Shown one piece after another: positions 16,010 to 24,381 of a stretch of 35,817 bases of DNA. The position numbers were made by a program, and so were the translations under genes. The notes beneath the pieces were generated by a model, which worked only from the letters and a program-made list of their open reading frames with translations, ran no database searches and was not told where the DNA came from. Source of the DNA: CASQEL01 sp036655975 (lineage in GTDB: Bacteria; Desulfobacterota; Desulfovibrionia; Desulfovibrionales; Desulfovibrionaceae); assembly GCA_036655975.1 (NCBI GenBank), contig JAVVPD010000010.1, forward strand, positions 1 to 35,817, read 5' to 3'. The first letter of the stretch is position 1; every line of letters begins with the position of its first letter.

Positions 16010-16585
16010 ATGAAACCTTTTTTTCAAGGCAAGCTGGACGTTTTCTGCGCCATGTACGCAGTGCTCAATGGCTTGAAAATTACGCATAATATCGGTGTAC
16101 TCCCCGCACGCGATATTCTACACAAAACCCTGTTGCATCTGGCGGCCCACCCAGATCTTTTTCTGGCGGTGCTTGAACAGCGCACAGACTATGTGGCGCT
16201 GGTGGACGGCATGCTCAGCATCCAGTGCAAGGTGCGCCCTCTCCATGTGGAACAACCTTTCCCCCTCCAAACCACCGCCCCCCAGCCCAGCAACGCCCAA
16301 GTATTTGACCGCTGTGCCCACTGGCTCCAAAAAGGCCATAAACACGCGGTTATTTTTCGTTTTTTACGCTACATTAGCCCAGACGCACCGCCCCTCAACC
16401 GCCATTGGACTACCGCCCACCAAGTTAACGGCGATACCCTGCACTTGTTTGATTGCAGCCACGAGCCCGGCGCCATTTACACCATTGCGCGCACAGACTT
16501 TGTTACCCGCACCCACGATATACACACAAACTGCCTGCTGTGTATTGAACCCTCAACTATCCGTTTTATCCGCTCCACCTTCTAA
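16010..16585 (+). CDS. Small C39/papain-like fold protein, unknown function
   Basis: 191 residues from the ATG at 16010; a TTG at 15989 would add seven. No close family is recognised with certainty. What can be seen: FFQGKLDVFCAMYAVLNGLK at the N-terminus places a Cys (residue 13) at the head of a helix, as in papain-like and C39-like peptidases. Late in the protein, NRHWTTAHQVNGDTLHLFDCSHE supplies a His (132) in a strand and an Asp (148), the usual order Cys-His-Asp. There is no signal peptide or transmembrane segment, and no ABC transporter nearby, so bacteriocin processing is unlikely. It is divergent from panC-metK and shares its regulatory region with them, and is followed by the flgI sigma-54 promoter 20 bp later. 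Neither start has a good Shine-Dalgarno; ATG was chosen because it falls directly before the conserved block. Confidence 0.6.
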   Translation: MKPFFQGKLDVFCAMYAVLNGLKITHNIGVLPARDILHKTLLHLAAHPDLFLAVLEQRTDYVALVDGMLSIQCKVRPLHVEQPFPLQTTAPQPSNAQVFDRCAHWLQKGHKHAVIFRFLRYISPDAPPLNRHWTTAHQVNGDTLHLFDCSHEPGAIYTIARTDFVTRTHDIHTNCLLCIEPSTIRFIRSTF

Positions 16586-16605
16586 ATTCTGCCCAAATTT
16601 CCGCT

Positions 16606-16621
16606 TGGCACAGATCATGCT
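16606..16621 (+). promoter_or_regulatory. Sigma-54 promoter of flgI-flgJ
   Basis: TGGCACA-GATC-ATGCT: the invariant GG (16607-16608) and GC (16619-16620) are 12 bases apart as required, and TGGCAC is a full match to the -24 element. Expected start near 16632, 28 bases before the flgI ATG. Confidence 0.75.
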
Positions 16622-16659
16622 ACTCTCTGTTTGGGGACATCCCCCAAGGAGAAAACGTC

Positions 16660-17772
16660 ATGAATCTGACGATTGCCCGTTCGCACATCATCCTCACCGT
16701 CGCCACGGCGCTGGTTCTGTGCATGGCTTTGCCCGCACAGGCCGTACGCATTAAAGATATAGCTACATTCTCGGGGGTTCGCGACAATCAGCTCATCGGC
16801 TATGGGCTTGTGGTGGGCCTTTCGGGCACGGGAGACAAAAAAGATTCCGTGTTCACCACCAATTCCATGGTCAATATGATGGACCGCATGGGCGTGGGCG
16901 TGGACGCAAGCAAACTCAAAGTCAAAAATGTCGCCTCGGTTATGGTCACGGCGCGGATGCCCGTATCTGCCAAACCCGGAACACATATTGACATTACCGT
17001 CTCTTCCGTGGGTGATGCCAGCAGCCTGCTGGGCGGGGTACTCCTGCAAACCAGCCTCAAGGGCGTGGACGGCAAAGTGTACGGGCTGGCGCAAGGCTCG
17101 CTCATTCTGGGTGGCTACAGCGCCGACGGTGCCGCCGCTCGAACCCAAAAAAATATTACCACCGTGGGTACCATTCCGGGTGGCCTGATTGTTGAACGCG
17201 GTATCCCCTTTGAATTTAATGAACAAGACACCCTGACCCTGAATCTACGGGCTGCAGATTTTTCCACCGCACAACAGATTGCCGAGCGCCTGAACGGTGC
17301 CATGGGGGGGCCTTTTGCCCAAGCGCAAGACGCGTCCACTATCTCCATGCGTATTCCCCCCCAATACAAGGGCAACATGGTGCCTTTGATGGCCTCGGTG
17401 GAAAATCTTGAAGTGTCTCCCGACGCCCCCGCCCGCGTGGTGGTGGACGAAAAAACAGGTACTGTGGTGCTCGGACGAGATGTGCGAATTTCCCGCGCAG
17501 CCGTGGCCCACGGCAATTTGCAAATTACCGTGCAGGAATCACAACAAGTCTCCCAACCCGGCCCCTTTTCCCAAGGCCAAACCGTGGTCACCCCCCAGAC
17601 AGACATCAATACCCGCGAAGAAAATCGCCGCTTGATGATGGTTGAAGGGGCCACCTTGCAAGAATTGGTGGACGGGCTCAATGCCATTGGCGCCACCCCG
17701 CGCGACCTCATTTCCATATTACGCACCCTCAAAACATCTGGCGCTTTACATGCGGATTTGGAGGTAATGTAA
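16660..17772 (+). CDS. flgI: Flagellar P-ring protein FlgI
   Basis: 370 residues including a signal peptide (hydrophobic core, then ALPAQA, cleavage near residue 28). The mature protein forms the periplasmic ring around the flagellar rod. It opens with VRIKDIATFSGVRDNQLIGYGLVVGLSGTGD, the hallmark of FlgI, and keeps VASVMVTARMP and GTHIDITVSSVGDASSLLGG. The conserved C-terminal LMMVEGATLQELVDGLNAIGATPRDLISILRTLKTSGALHADLEVM is complete. AAGGAG lies nine bases before the ATG. The next gene begins one base after the stop. Unlike many flagellar loci, flgF/G/A/H do not precede it; flgI is the first gene of its sigma-54 unit. A G7 run at 17304-17310 lies in frame. Confidence 0.96.
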   Translation: MNLTIARSHIILTVATALVLCMALPAQAVRIKDIATFSGVRDNQLIGYGLVVGLSGTGDKKDSVFTTNSMVNMMDRMGVGVDASKLKVKNVASVMVTARMPVSAKPGTHIDITVSSVGDASSLLGGVLLQTSLKGVDGKVYGLAQGSLILGGYSADGAAARTQKNITTVGTIPGGLIVERGIPFEFNEQDTLTLNLRAADFSTAQQIAERLNGAMGGPFAQAQDASTISMRIPPQYKGNMVPLMASVENLEVSPDAPARVVVDEKTGTVVLGRDVRISRAAVAHGNLQITVQESQQVSQPGPFSQGQTVVTPQTDINTREENRRLMMVEGATLQELVDGLNAIGATPRDLISILRTLKTSGALHADLEVM

Positions 17773-17773
17773 C

Positions 17774-19198
17774 ATGAGCACCCTTTCCCCCAACGCCCTC
17801 ACCGGACAAGCGGGCATGGCCCAATCCCAGCGCGCCGCGCAGGATGTGCAGGAACAATCGCGCCAGATCGACACCCTCAAGCGTAACCTCCATCCCGCCA
17901 AAGACAAGCCTAAAAAATTGCGCGAGGCCTGTGAAGGCTTTGAATCCGTGTTCATCCAAAAAATGTGGGAACAGATGCGCGCCACTGTCCCCAAGGGCGG
18001 CTTACTGCAAGGACGCGACGAACAATATTGGCAAGGCATGTTCGACCAAGAACTTTCCAAAAAAATGAGCTCCGCCGGAGGGATCGGCCTTGCAGACATG
18101 ATGTACGAACAGCTTTCGCGCAATCTTGTCTCTGCCTCCCGTACCACGGCTTCAGGCCTTGGGGCAGCTAAGGCCGCCAATGGTGCGGATGCCGGCACGG
18201 GCTTTGTCGCCAGCGCCGCCCCGCTGTTGCCCCCCGCCCGTCCGGACGCTTCCCCCGCAGACCCAGCAGACAAAAGCCCAAACGCCGCCAAAGCGGCGCA
18301 TCCCATCTACAGCAGTGAGGCCCAGCAACCCCAAGGTGACAGTCAAAACACTGACAAAAACCCACAAACGGCGGCGTCCACCGCAGCAGCCACGCCCCCA
18401 CCGTCGACCAATCCCCCAGTAGTGCAACAGGTGCTCGACCAATTACGCGCCCAAATGGACCAAAAAATAGGGGCAGCGCACAATACTGTGGGCAGTACCA
18501 TGACCGGCGCGCAGGCCATTGCCGCCGTGCAGGCCATGAGCCCCGCACAGGCACTGGCACTGAGCCAAGGCATGAGCTGGGCTCAGGTGCAAAGTATGCA
18601 TCCAGAGGTGACGGGGCAAGCCGCGCCCACAGGGCTTGAAAACGCCCGCGCTGCCATGCAAAGCGCGAACACCCGCATGCCGTCCGGCGGGGTGTTGCCC
18701 CCCATGACGGCACTACAACGCCAAGGGCAAATGCACTATTCCGCCGCTACGGTCGGCAGGGGAGGCTCCACAGTGGCCCGCAGCCAAACAGCCCCGCCTA
18801 CCGCCACTGAATCCAGCACCATGCCCATAAATCCTGCACTGTCGAGCAATGTTCAGGGTAACCCCGGTGTCGCGCCGCATAATTTTGTACAAAACAGCGC
18901 GCTTATCCCTGCAGCGGCTCCACCACCACCCATGAGCATGACAGCAGAACAAATTGCGGCCTTGGCAGCGACACCGCAGGCCCCCGCCACAGAAGAAAAC
19001 AGAAACGCCGTCCCCCCCGCGGGGCAAGCCCTTGCCAGTGCCGGCCCAGCCATTCCCCCCACAGTGCAAGAACCACAGGTCATCAATACCACCTTTACCA
19101 CCAATGTTCCCCCCGCGCGGCGCAATTCTCGGCCGGGGCAACGCATGCCTAAGGGGCAGCCCGCCATTCGTACCCTGAACACGGGGGGGCAGGGCTAA
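17774..19198 (+). CDS. flgJ: FlgJ-like rod-binding protein with long low-complexity C-terminal extension
   Basis: 474 residues. Residues about 45-120 form the rod-binding (FlgJ N-terminal) domain: LREACEGFESVFIQKMWEQMR, GLLQGRDEQYWQGMFDQELSKKM and GIGLADMMYEQLSRNL. It would cap the growing rod in the periplasm. FlgJ of enterics is about 313 residues and ends in a peptidoglycan-cleaving domain; none is seen here. Instead residues about 130-474 are rich in Ala, Pro, Gln, Thr and Met, with a possible helical patch (VVQQVLDQLRAQMDQKIG; AQAIAAVQAMSPAQALALSQGM). The extension may be an unstructured tether or reach into the hook-length/export machinery, but nothing recognisable is present. It starts one base after flgI. 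A G7 run near the 3' end (19183-19189) would alter only the last residues if it slipped. Confidence 0.83.
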   Translation: MSTLSPNALTGQAGMAQSQRAAQDVQEQSRQIDTLKRNLHPAKDKPKKLREACEGFESVFIQKMWEQMRATVPKGGLLQGRDEQYWQGMFDQELSKKMSSAGGIGLADMMYEQLSRNLVSASRTTASGLGAAKAANGADAGTGFVASAAPLLPPARPDASPADPADKSPNAAKAAHPIYSSEAQQPQGDSQNTDKNPQTAASTAAATPPPSTNPPVVQQVLDQLRAQMDQKIGAAHNTVGSTMTGAQAIAAVQAMSPAQALALSQGMSWAQVQSMHPEVTGQAAPTGLENARAAMQSANTRMPSGGVLPPMTALQRQGQMHYSAATVGRGGSTVARSQTAPPTATESSTMPINPALSSNVQGNPGVAPHNFVQNSALIPAAAPPPPMSMTAEQIAALAATPQAPATEENRNAVPPAGQALASAGPAIPPTVQEPQVINTTFTTNVPPARRNSRPGQRMPKGQPAIRTLNTGGQG

Positions 19199-19219
19199 AC
19201 AGCACAGCACAGAGATTAC

Positions 19220-19235
19220 GGGCACGAATTTTGCA
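19220..19235 (+). promoter_or_regulatory. Sigma-54 promoter of flgN-flgK-flgL-csrA-fliW
   Basis: GGGCACG-AATT-TTGCA matches the -24/-12 consensus except for the first base. The invariant GG (19221-19222) and GC (19233-19234) are correctly 12 bases apart. Expected start near 19246, leaving a 90-nt leader before flgN. The rest of the 19199-19337 spacer has no gene. Confidence 0.8.
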
Positions 19236-19337
19236 AATCACCTTTGAGCAGCCCCTGAAAAGGGCATTTTTTGCCGTTATTCACGGGCCGAATACGAGGA
19301 TTTTTCGGCACACAAGCCTTCTTCAAGGAGTTCCCCT

Positions 19338-19805
19338 ATGTTTCAAAGAATACACGACACCCTCCATCGCCAACAGCAAGCCCTTGGGGTATTAGGCGAC
19401 CTTCTTGAAGAAGAATATCAGCTGCTTATCCACCATGACACCCAAGCCGTAGTGGCGCTCGAATTTTCCATACACGAGCTTATCCGCCAATTAGCCCAAG
19501 AAAAAGCCAGCATCGTGCAGATGCTCGGCGGCGGCAAAGTTCTCCACTATGCCGAAATGCTCCCTGAAGAAGAGGCCCAGCAACTTCGCACGCTGTTCCA
19601 GAATATTGACCGTGGCGAACAGCGCTCTTCGCGGCAGGCTTCTGTGAATACGGAATTAAGCCTTGCCTTGCTGGATCAAAGCCAAGCTACCTTAACAGAA
19701 TTGCACAATCAGGTTGCGCCTAAATCTTCACTCACCTACGGCCGCCGAGGGGCCATGGATGATACCCGCAGGCCGCAAGCCTCGATGATTTCTGGGAGGC
19801 TCTGA
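19338..19805 (+). CDS. flgN: FlgN-family flagellar export chaperone
   Basis: 155 residues, predicted nearly all helical and acidic in the centre, with no signal peptide. The pattern LHRQQQALGVLGDLLEEEYQLLIHHDTQAVVALEFSIHELIRQL is that of FlgN, the cytosolic chaperone that holds FlgK and FlgL before export through the flagellar type III system. Its clients FlgK and FlgL are the next two genes. AAGGAG precedes the ATG, and the stop TGA overlaps the flgK ATG by one base (TGATG), so translation is coupled. The C-terminal third (after about residue 120) is basic and probably disordered, where FlgN proteins bind their clients. Confidence 0.87.
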   Translation: MFQRIHDTLHRQQQALGVLGDLLEEEYQLLIHHDTQAVVALEFSIHELIRQLAQEKASIVQMLGGGKVLHYAEMLPEEEAQQLRTLFQNIDRGEQRSSRQASVNTELSLALLDQSQATLTELHNQVAPKSSLTYGRRGAMDDTRRPQASMISGRL

Positions 19806-21931
19806 TGCCCATAAATGCCCTCTTCAATATCGGCAACTCCGCCCTGTACGCCTCACAGGCGTCGATCCAGAGCACCGGCAACAACATTGCCAACGTCAAT
19901 ACGCCGGGCTATAGCCGTCAATATGTGCGCCTTGAAGACGCCAATTATATTCAGGGCCGCCCGGGCGCCATGGGGCAGGGGGTCAACCCGGCGGAGGTCT
20001 TGCGCCGTTTCAACAAATTTTTAGAAAAATCCTATTTGGAAAAATCCAGCACCGCCTCCCGCTGGAACGAACAGGCCAATACCATGGCCAGTGTGGAAAA
20101 CCTGTTTAATGAAGCTAACCGTGCGGGTATCAGCTCTAAAATGGGTGCCTTCTTTAAGGCTTGGGACGACTTGGGCTTGCGCCCCGAAGATATCGCCACC
20201 CGCCAAAATCTGATTTCTTCCACCGACAACATGACCCTGCTGCTGCGCGACTCCGCCGACAGTTTACGCAAATTACAGCGCGAAATGGACCAGTCCATTC
20301 AGGACAACACGGACAAGGTGAATAACCTTGTGGAATCCATTGCCGAAATCAATAAGCAAATTCGTATCAATACCGTCAATGGCGTGAGCAACCCCAACGG
20401 CTTAATGGACAAACGCGATTTACTGGTACGCCAATTGTCTGAAAGCATTGATATTACTGTGGACGATCGCGGCGGCGGCGACTATACCGTACGCACCTCA
20501 GCGGGCATGCCGCTGGTGGAAGGTACAGAGCACTATGCCATTGAATTGATGGGCCCCCGTGCGGAAACCCACAAGGGTGTGGATTCCACCTACAGCGGCG
20601 AAATTATTTTTGCAGGCAGTGACTCCCACGAATACACCGTGGAAATGGTCAACGGCGGCAACATGGGTGATGTCCCCCCGCCCGCATTCCGCGTGTCTCT
20701 GGACGGCGGCAAAACGTGGCTGCGCGACGACAACGGCCAAGAAATAAACTATAATGTCACCGACATTGACGGCAACGGCACGATGGACCCCGTTACGGTC
20801 AAAAATTTACAAATTTCCTTTAACCAAACAGATAATTTCAGCGCGGGCGACCGTTTCACCATCGTGCCCAAGGACGGCCTGTATTGGATAGAGCCCACCC
20901 GTGGCCCCATCAATATTACCCCACAAATCAATTTTGACGGCACCGATAACGGTGGACGCATCACCGGCGGCAAGCTGACTTCATATTTTAACGTGCGCGA
21001 CGACAATTGCGGACGCTATTTGGACGAACTTGACGCGGTGGCCAAGGCCATGATTTGGGAAGTCAACAGCTTGCACAGTCAGGGCGCGGGCCTAGAAAAA
21101 TTAAATTATTTGCAGGGTACAGAGCGCGTGGCGGGCAACACCATCCCCTTGGGCACCCCCCAGAGCGGCCTCGCCTTTGCTGACAGGCTCACCGAAGGCA
21201 ACATCAATTTTAACATCTATAATAAAGAAAACGGCGCCTTCATCAGCGGTGGCCCGCTCAATTTTGGTATCGACCCTGTAACGGGCGACATGCTTAACTT
21301 TGATCCTGCCGTTCACAGTGTCAATGATGTGGCTGCGGCTATCAACAGAACCTTTCTCGGTCAGCTCAACGCCTCCGTGCAAAACGGACAATTGTTCGTC
21401 AATGCCGACCCCGCCGCCGTTCCCCCCGTGCAATTCAGCATGGGGCAAGACACCACCGGGGTTATGGCGGCTTTGGGCCTGAACACCTTTTTTCAGGGAT
21501 CTAACGCCTCTGATATTGCCATGAACGCCGACCTGCACACCAACCCCAACCGTATCAATGCGGGAGCGGTCAACGGCGCCCACGAAATCAATGTGGGCGA
21601 CGCGTCCATTGCCCAGTCCATTTCCGGCCTGACCAAAAAAAATATTCGGATTTCCACGGCTTGGAAAACCTCAGACAAGCAGACCCTGCAAGAATACTAC
21701 AGCGGCGTTGTGGCCACTGTGGGCGCGGATACCCGCACCGCCAAAACCAACCGCGACTATAATATCGCCCTTGCCACTGACCTAGACGAAAGGCAAGCCT
21801 CTATTGCTGGGGTCAATGTGGACGAAGAAATGGCGAATTTGATAAAATTTCAGCATTCCTACACCGCTGCCGCCAAGCTGATCACCACGGCGGATCAAAT
21901 GCTCCAAACCCTGTTGGGTCTGAAGCAATAG
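19805..21931 (+). CDS. flgK: Flagellar hook-associated protein 1 (FlgK)
   Basis: 708 residues, longer than the about 550 of E. coli. The N-terminal rod/hook signature is ALYASQASIQSTGNNIANVNTPGYSRQYV (about 12-41). The C-terminus, GVNVDEEMANLIKFQHSYTAAAKLITTADQMLQTLLG, is the coiled-coil partner region. FlgK forms the first junction layer between hook and filament. The extra length is in the middle. It includes a module with SLDGGKTW (bases 20696-20719) and, about 50 residues later, NFSAGDRFTIVPKDGLYWIEP, which resembles two modules in FlgL. Translation is coupled to flgN by TGATG. Only 22 bases separate it from flgL. Confidence 0.95.
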   Translation: MPINALFNIGNSALYASQASIQSTGNNIANVNTPGYSRQYVRLEDANYIQGRPGAMGQGVNPAEVLRRFNKFLEKSYLEKSSTASRWNEQANTMASVENLFNEANRAGISSKMGAFFKAWDDLGLRPEDIATRQNLISSTDNMTLLLRDSADSLRKLQREMDQSIQDNTDKVNNLVESIAEINKQIRINTVNGVSNPNGLMDKRDLLVRQLSESIDITVDDRGGGDYTVRTSAGMPLVEGTEHYAIELMGPRAETHKGVDSTYSGEIIFAGSDSHEYTVEMVNGGNMGDVPPPAFRVSLDGGKTWLRDDNGQEINYNVTDIDGNGTMDPVTVKNLQISFNQTDNFSAGDRFTIVPKDGLYWIEPTRGPINITPQINFDGTDNGGRITGGKLTSYFNVRDDNCGRYLDELDAVAKAMIWEVNSLHSQGAGLEKLNYLQGTERVAGNTIPLGTPQSGLAFADRLTEGNINFNIYNKENGAFISGGPLNFGIDPVTGDMLNFDPAVHSVNDVAAAINRTFLGQLNASVQNGQLFVNADPAAVPPVQFSMGQDTTGVMAALGLNTFFQGSNASDIAMNADLHTNPNRINAGAVNGAHEINVGDASIAQSISGLTKKNIRISTAWKTSDKQTLQEYYSGVVATVGADTRTAKTNRDYNIALATDLDERQASIAGVNVDEEMANLIKFQHSYTAAAKLITTADQMLQTLLGLKQ

Positions 21932-21953
21932 AGCATTTTCACGGAGGTTCCCC

Positions 21954-23522
21954 ATGCGCGTTACACAAAGAACTATGTATAACAGTTTTATCAATGGCAT
22001 GCAGTCCACACTGGGCGCGTACATGGAATCAAACATTCAGGGCGGCAGTCAAAAAAAGATCAACCGCCCTTCGGATGATCCCGCCGGTATGGCTCTGGTG
22101 CTGAATATTCGTAATTCCATTGACAATATTAAGCAATTTGAGCGCAATGCGGACACCGCAAAAGGCTGGCTCAATCTGGCCGACGAAACTTTGTCAAACC
22201 AAGTATCCGTAACACTGAACAAGATCAAGGAATTGGGGGAACAGGCTTCCACAGGCACCATGACCCCCGAAAACAGAGCACAGATAGCCCTGCAAGTGCG
22301 TGAACTTTTCGGGACTCTGCTCAACCTTTCCAATACGTCCTTTGAAGGAAAAAGCCTGTTTGCAGGGCACAAATACGATTCCAACGCCTTTGAAGAAGGC
22401 CTGACCGTAGACAGTGACGACCCCGCTTTGGCGGGGCTTACCCTGCCCGTGGCAGGCAAAGCCAAATATACGCAATTGATCGAGTTCACCTCCGGCGGCA
22501 CGGTTGGGGTGGACGCTATGGACTACCGCTGGTCGGATGATGGCGGTACCAGTTGGAAAACAGGCACCATGCCGGCGGTAAACCCGCCCCCACCAGACCC
22601 CGCCGCTCCCAATCCCACCATCACCCAAAACGGCATTACGCTCACCGTGCCCCACACGGACGCTAACGGGAATCCCATAGTGATTACCGCTAAAGATCCC
22701 ACCCAGCCCGACGGCTCAAAAAATGGCACCGTGCTCCGCATTCGCCCCACCGCCATTTACATGGGTGACGACAAAGACATGCCCCCCAGCACCAATATTA
22801 TGGGCGGCCCCCCCGGTATGAGCGCCCAAGTGGCAGGCACCTTTGGCACCGATACTTTTATCCGCTTTGACAATACGGTGAACCTGAACGCGGGCGGGGC
22901 TCTTCTTAATTATTCCTACAGCACCGACAACGGCAAAACGTGGGTGAAAGCCGAAGCTCAGGTGCCCAATCCCCCCACCAATGGGGTACGTTTGCCCGTG
23001 CCCGGGGGCTACATGGACATCCAAACCACCGCCCCCAACACCACTATCCCCGCAGGCACGCAGGCCATTATCCACCCAGACCGGGCAGAGCTTGGCTATG
23101 AAATTATGGACAACACCTTTGTGTCGGTCAACAGCGTGGGCAAGGAAATTTTCGGCGGCATGTACAATGGCGAGCCCGTTGTCAACGGCAAAGGCAATGC
23201 CTTTGAAGCTGTAGGAAAAATGCTCGGCTATTTGGAAACCAACAATCAGGACGGCATCAGCGCATGCCTAGAAACCCTAAAAGGGGGCATGGAAAATGTG
23301 CTGGGCGAAACCGCCCGTATTGCGGGGCTGGAAAACCGTGTCACCCTCTCCAAGGATGTACTCAGCTATCAAAAGCTAGACCGTCAAGAACGTTTAAGTT
23401 ACACTGAAGATGTGAACCTTTCAGAATTGTTGACCCGCCTTGCCCAACAGCAAATGGCGTATAATACGGTGTTGAAATCTTCTTCCATGATTATGCAGCT
23501 CAACCTAACAAAATTTGTGTAA
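21954..23522 (+). CDS. flgL: Flagellar hook-associated protein 3 (FlgL)
   Basis: 522 residues against about 317 in E. coli. The N-terminal flagellin-like helix region (MRVTQRTMYNSFINGM..., KINRPSDDPAGMALVLNIRNSID) and the C-terminal helices (ENRVTLSKDVLSYQKLDRQERLSYTEDVNLSELLTRLAQQQMAYNTVLKSSSMIMQLNL) are typical of FlgL, the second junction protein. The insert, about residues 165-395, is Pro/Gly/Thr-rich and holds two related modules marked by WSDDGGTSW (22530-22556) and STDNGKTW (22920-22943), both similar to one in FlgK. These surface-exposed domains may vary between strains. GGAGG lies before the ATG. Confidence 0.94.
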   Translation: MRVTQRTMYNSFINGMQSTLGAYMESNIQGGSQKKINRPSDDPAGMALVLNIRNSIDNIKQFERNADTAKGWLNLADETLSNQVSVTLNKIKELGEQASTGTMTPENRAQIALQVRELFGTLLNLSNTSFEGKSLFAGHKYDSNAFEEGLTVDSDDPALAGLTLPVAGKAKYTQLIEFTSGGTVGVDAMDYRWSDDGGTSWKTGTMPAVNPPPPDPAAPNPTITQNGITLTVPHTDANGNPIVITAKDPTQPDGSKNGTVLRIRPTAIYMGDDKDMPPSTNIMGGPPGMSAQVAGTFGTDTFIRFDNTVNLNAGGALLNYSYSTDNGKTWVKAEAQVPNPPTNGVRLPVPGGYMDIQTTAPNTTIPAGTQAIIHPDRAELGYEIMDNTFVSVNSVGKEIFGGMYNGEPVVNGKGNAFEAVGKMLGYLETNNQDGISACLETLKGGMENVLGETARIAGLENRVTLSKDVLSYQKLDRQERLSYTEDVNLSELLTRLAQQQMAYNTVLKSSSMIMQLNLTKFV

Positions 23523-23548
23523 CTGAAAATAAATCATAACGGGCAGTT

Positions 23549-23785
23549 ATGTTAATACTCACCCGCCGCCCCGGCGAAAGCCTCTATGTGGGCGAAAATA
23601 TTCGCGTTACCGTGCTGAGCCTTCAGGGCAAGCAGGTAAAGATTGGCCTTGAAGTGCCCGACGATATGACGGTGTACCGCGAGGAAGTCTATAAGCGTGT
23701 CATGGAAGAAAATCGGCTTGCCCTTGAAACCAGTAACGAAGACCTTATGTTGGCGGCTGCTTTATGGCAAAATCCCAAGAAATAG
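23549..23785 (+). CDS. csrA: Carbon storage regulator CsrA
   Basis: 78 residues. MLILTRRPGESLYVGENIRVTVLSLQGKQVKIGLEVPDDMTVYREEVY is the complete CsrA/RsmA fold, with RNA-contacting residues in strand 1 (LTRRPGE) and in the V-x-R-E-E strand. It binds GGA-containing hairpins in mRNA leaders, in flagellated bacteria typically that of flagellin. The C-terminal 18 residues extend beyond the 61 of E. coli, as in other Desulfovibrio and Bacillus CsrA proteins that are antagonised by FliW; such extensions carry the FliW-binding surface. Its 3' end overlaps fliW by 22 bases. The Shine-Dalgarno is weak. Confidence 0.96.
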   Translation: MLILTRRPGESLYVGENIRVTVLSLQGKQVKIGLEVPDDMTVYREEVYKRVMEENRLALETSNEDLMLAAALWQNPKK

Positions 23786-24282
23786 AAATCAACACCCGTT
23801 TAGGCAGACGGCGCATCAACATGGATAAAGTTATTTACTTTCCCCGTGGTTTGCCCGGTTTTGAAGGCATGCACGAGTTTACGCTGCTGCAAATCCGCCC
23901 TGACGCCCCCATGCTGGTGTTACAGAGCATGGAAAACCCGCAAGTGGGCCTGCTGGTGGCGGATCCTTTCAGTTTTATTCCCCACTACAAGCTCAAAATT
24001 TCTGATGCGGAACAAAAACTGCTGCGCCTCAAAAATATTCGTCAGGTGGCGGTGCTGGTTACGGTGTCTATTCCTCCGGGCAAGCCGGACGACACCATGT
24101 TGAACCTTACCGGCCCCATCCTCATCAACCATACGGCGCGGATTGGTTTGCAGGTGCCCCAAGCCGAGGATAGTGGCCCCACTCAAGTGAGCATAAGCTC
24201 GTTACGCCAAGAAACGTCCCCAGTGGAGCCTGCAGCTGTGGAGCCTGCCGCTCCAGCCATAAAAGTGCCCCGTAATTCGTAA
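23764..24282 (+). CDS. fliW: Flagellar assembly factor FliW (CsrA antagonist)
   Basis: 172 residues. The family core is visible: VIYFPRGLPGFEGMHEFTLLQIR, then PMLVLQSMENPQVGLLVADPFSFIPHYKLKIS and VLVTVSIPPGKPDDTMLNLTGPILINHTARIGLQV. FliW binds either CsrA or flagellin. When flagellin is exported FliW is freed and sequesters CsrA, allowing flagellin translation. The start codon lies inside csrA (22-base overlap), which fixes coupled synthesis of the two partners. The last 25 or so residues (SPVEPAAVEPAAPAIKVP) are a Pro/Ala-rich tail beyond the usual fold. A terminator follows, ending the unit that starts at flgN. Confidence 0.95.
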   Translation: MAKSQEIEINTRLGRRRINMDKVIYFPRGLPGFEGMHEFTLLQIRPDAPMLVLQSMENPQVGLLVADPFSFIPHYKLKISDAEQKLLRLKNIRQVAVLVTVSIPPGKPDDTMLNLTGPILINHTARIGLQVPQAEDSGPTQVSISSLRQETSPVEPAAVEPAAPAIKVPRNS

Positions 24283-24306
24283 ACGCTTCGCACAGGCGAG
24301 TACGCA

Positions 24307-24336
24307 AAACCCCCGCCTGCATCCAGACGGGGGTTT
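24307..24336. terminator. Terminator between fliW and flgM
   Basis: AAACCCCCG (24307-24315) pairs with CGGGGGTTT (24328-24336), loop 12 nt, between the convergent fliW and flgM genes. T-rich tails are short on both sides. Confidence 0.7.
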
Positions 24337-24381
24337 GTGGCTGACACTACGCACGGCTCATGCCGCGCTTATAGCACAAGC

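Noticed and set aside
16095..16754. A 219-codon plus-strand open frame overlapping the C39-like gene and flgI
   Set aside because: It is in another frame of two better-supported genes, runs across the sigma-54 promoter and into flgI, and has no family features.
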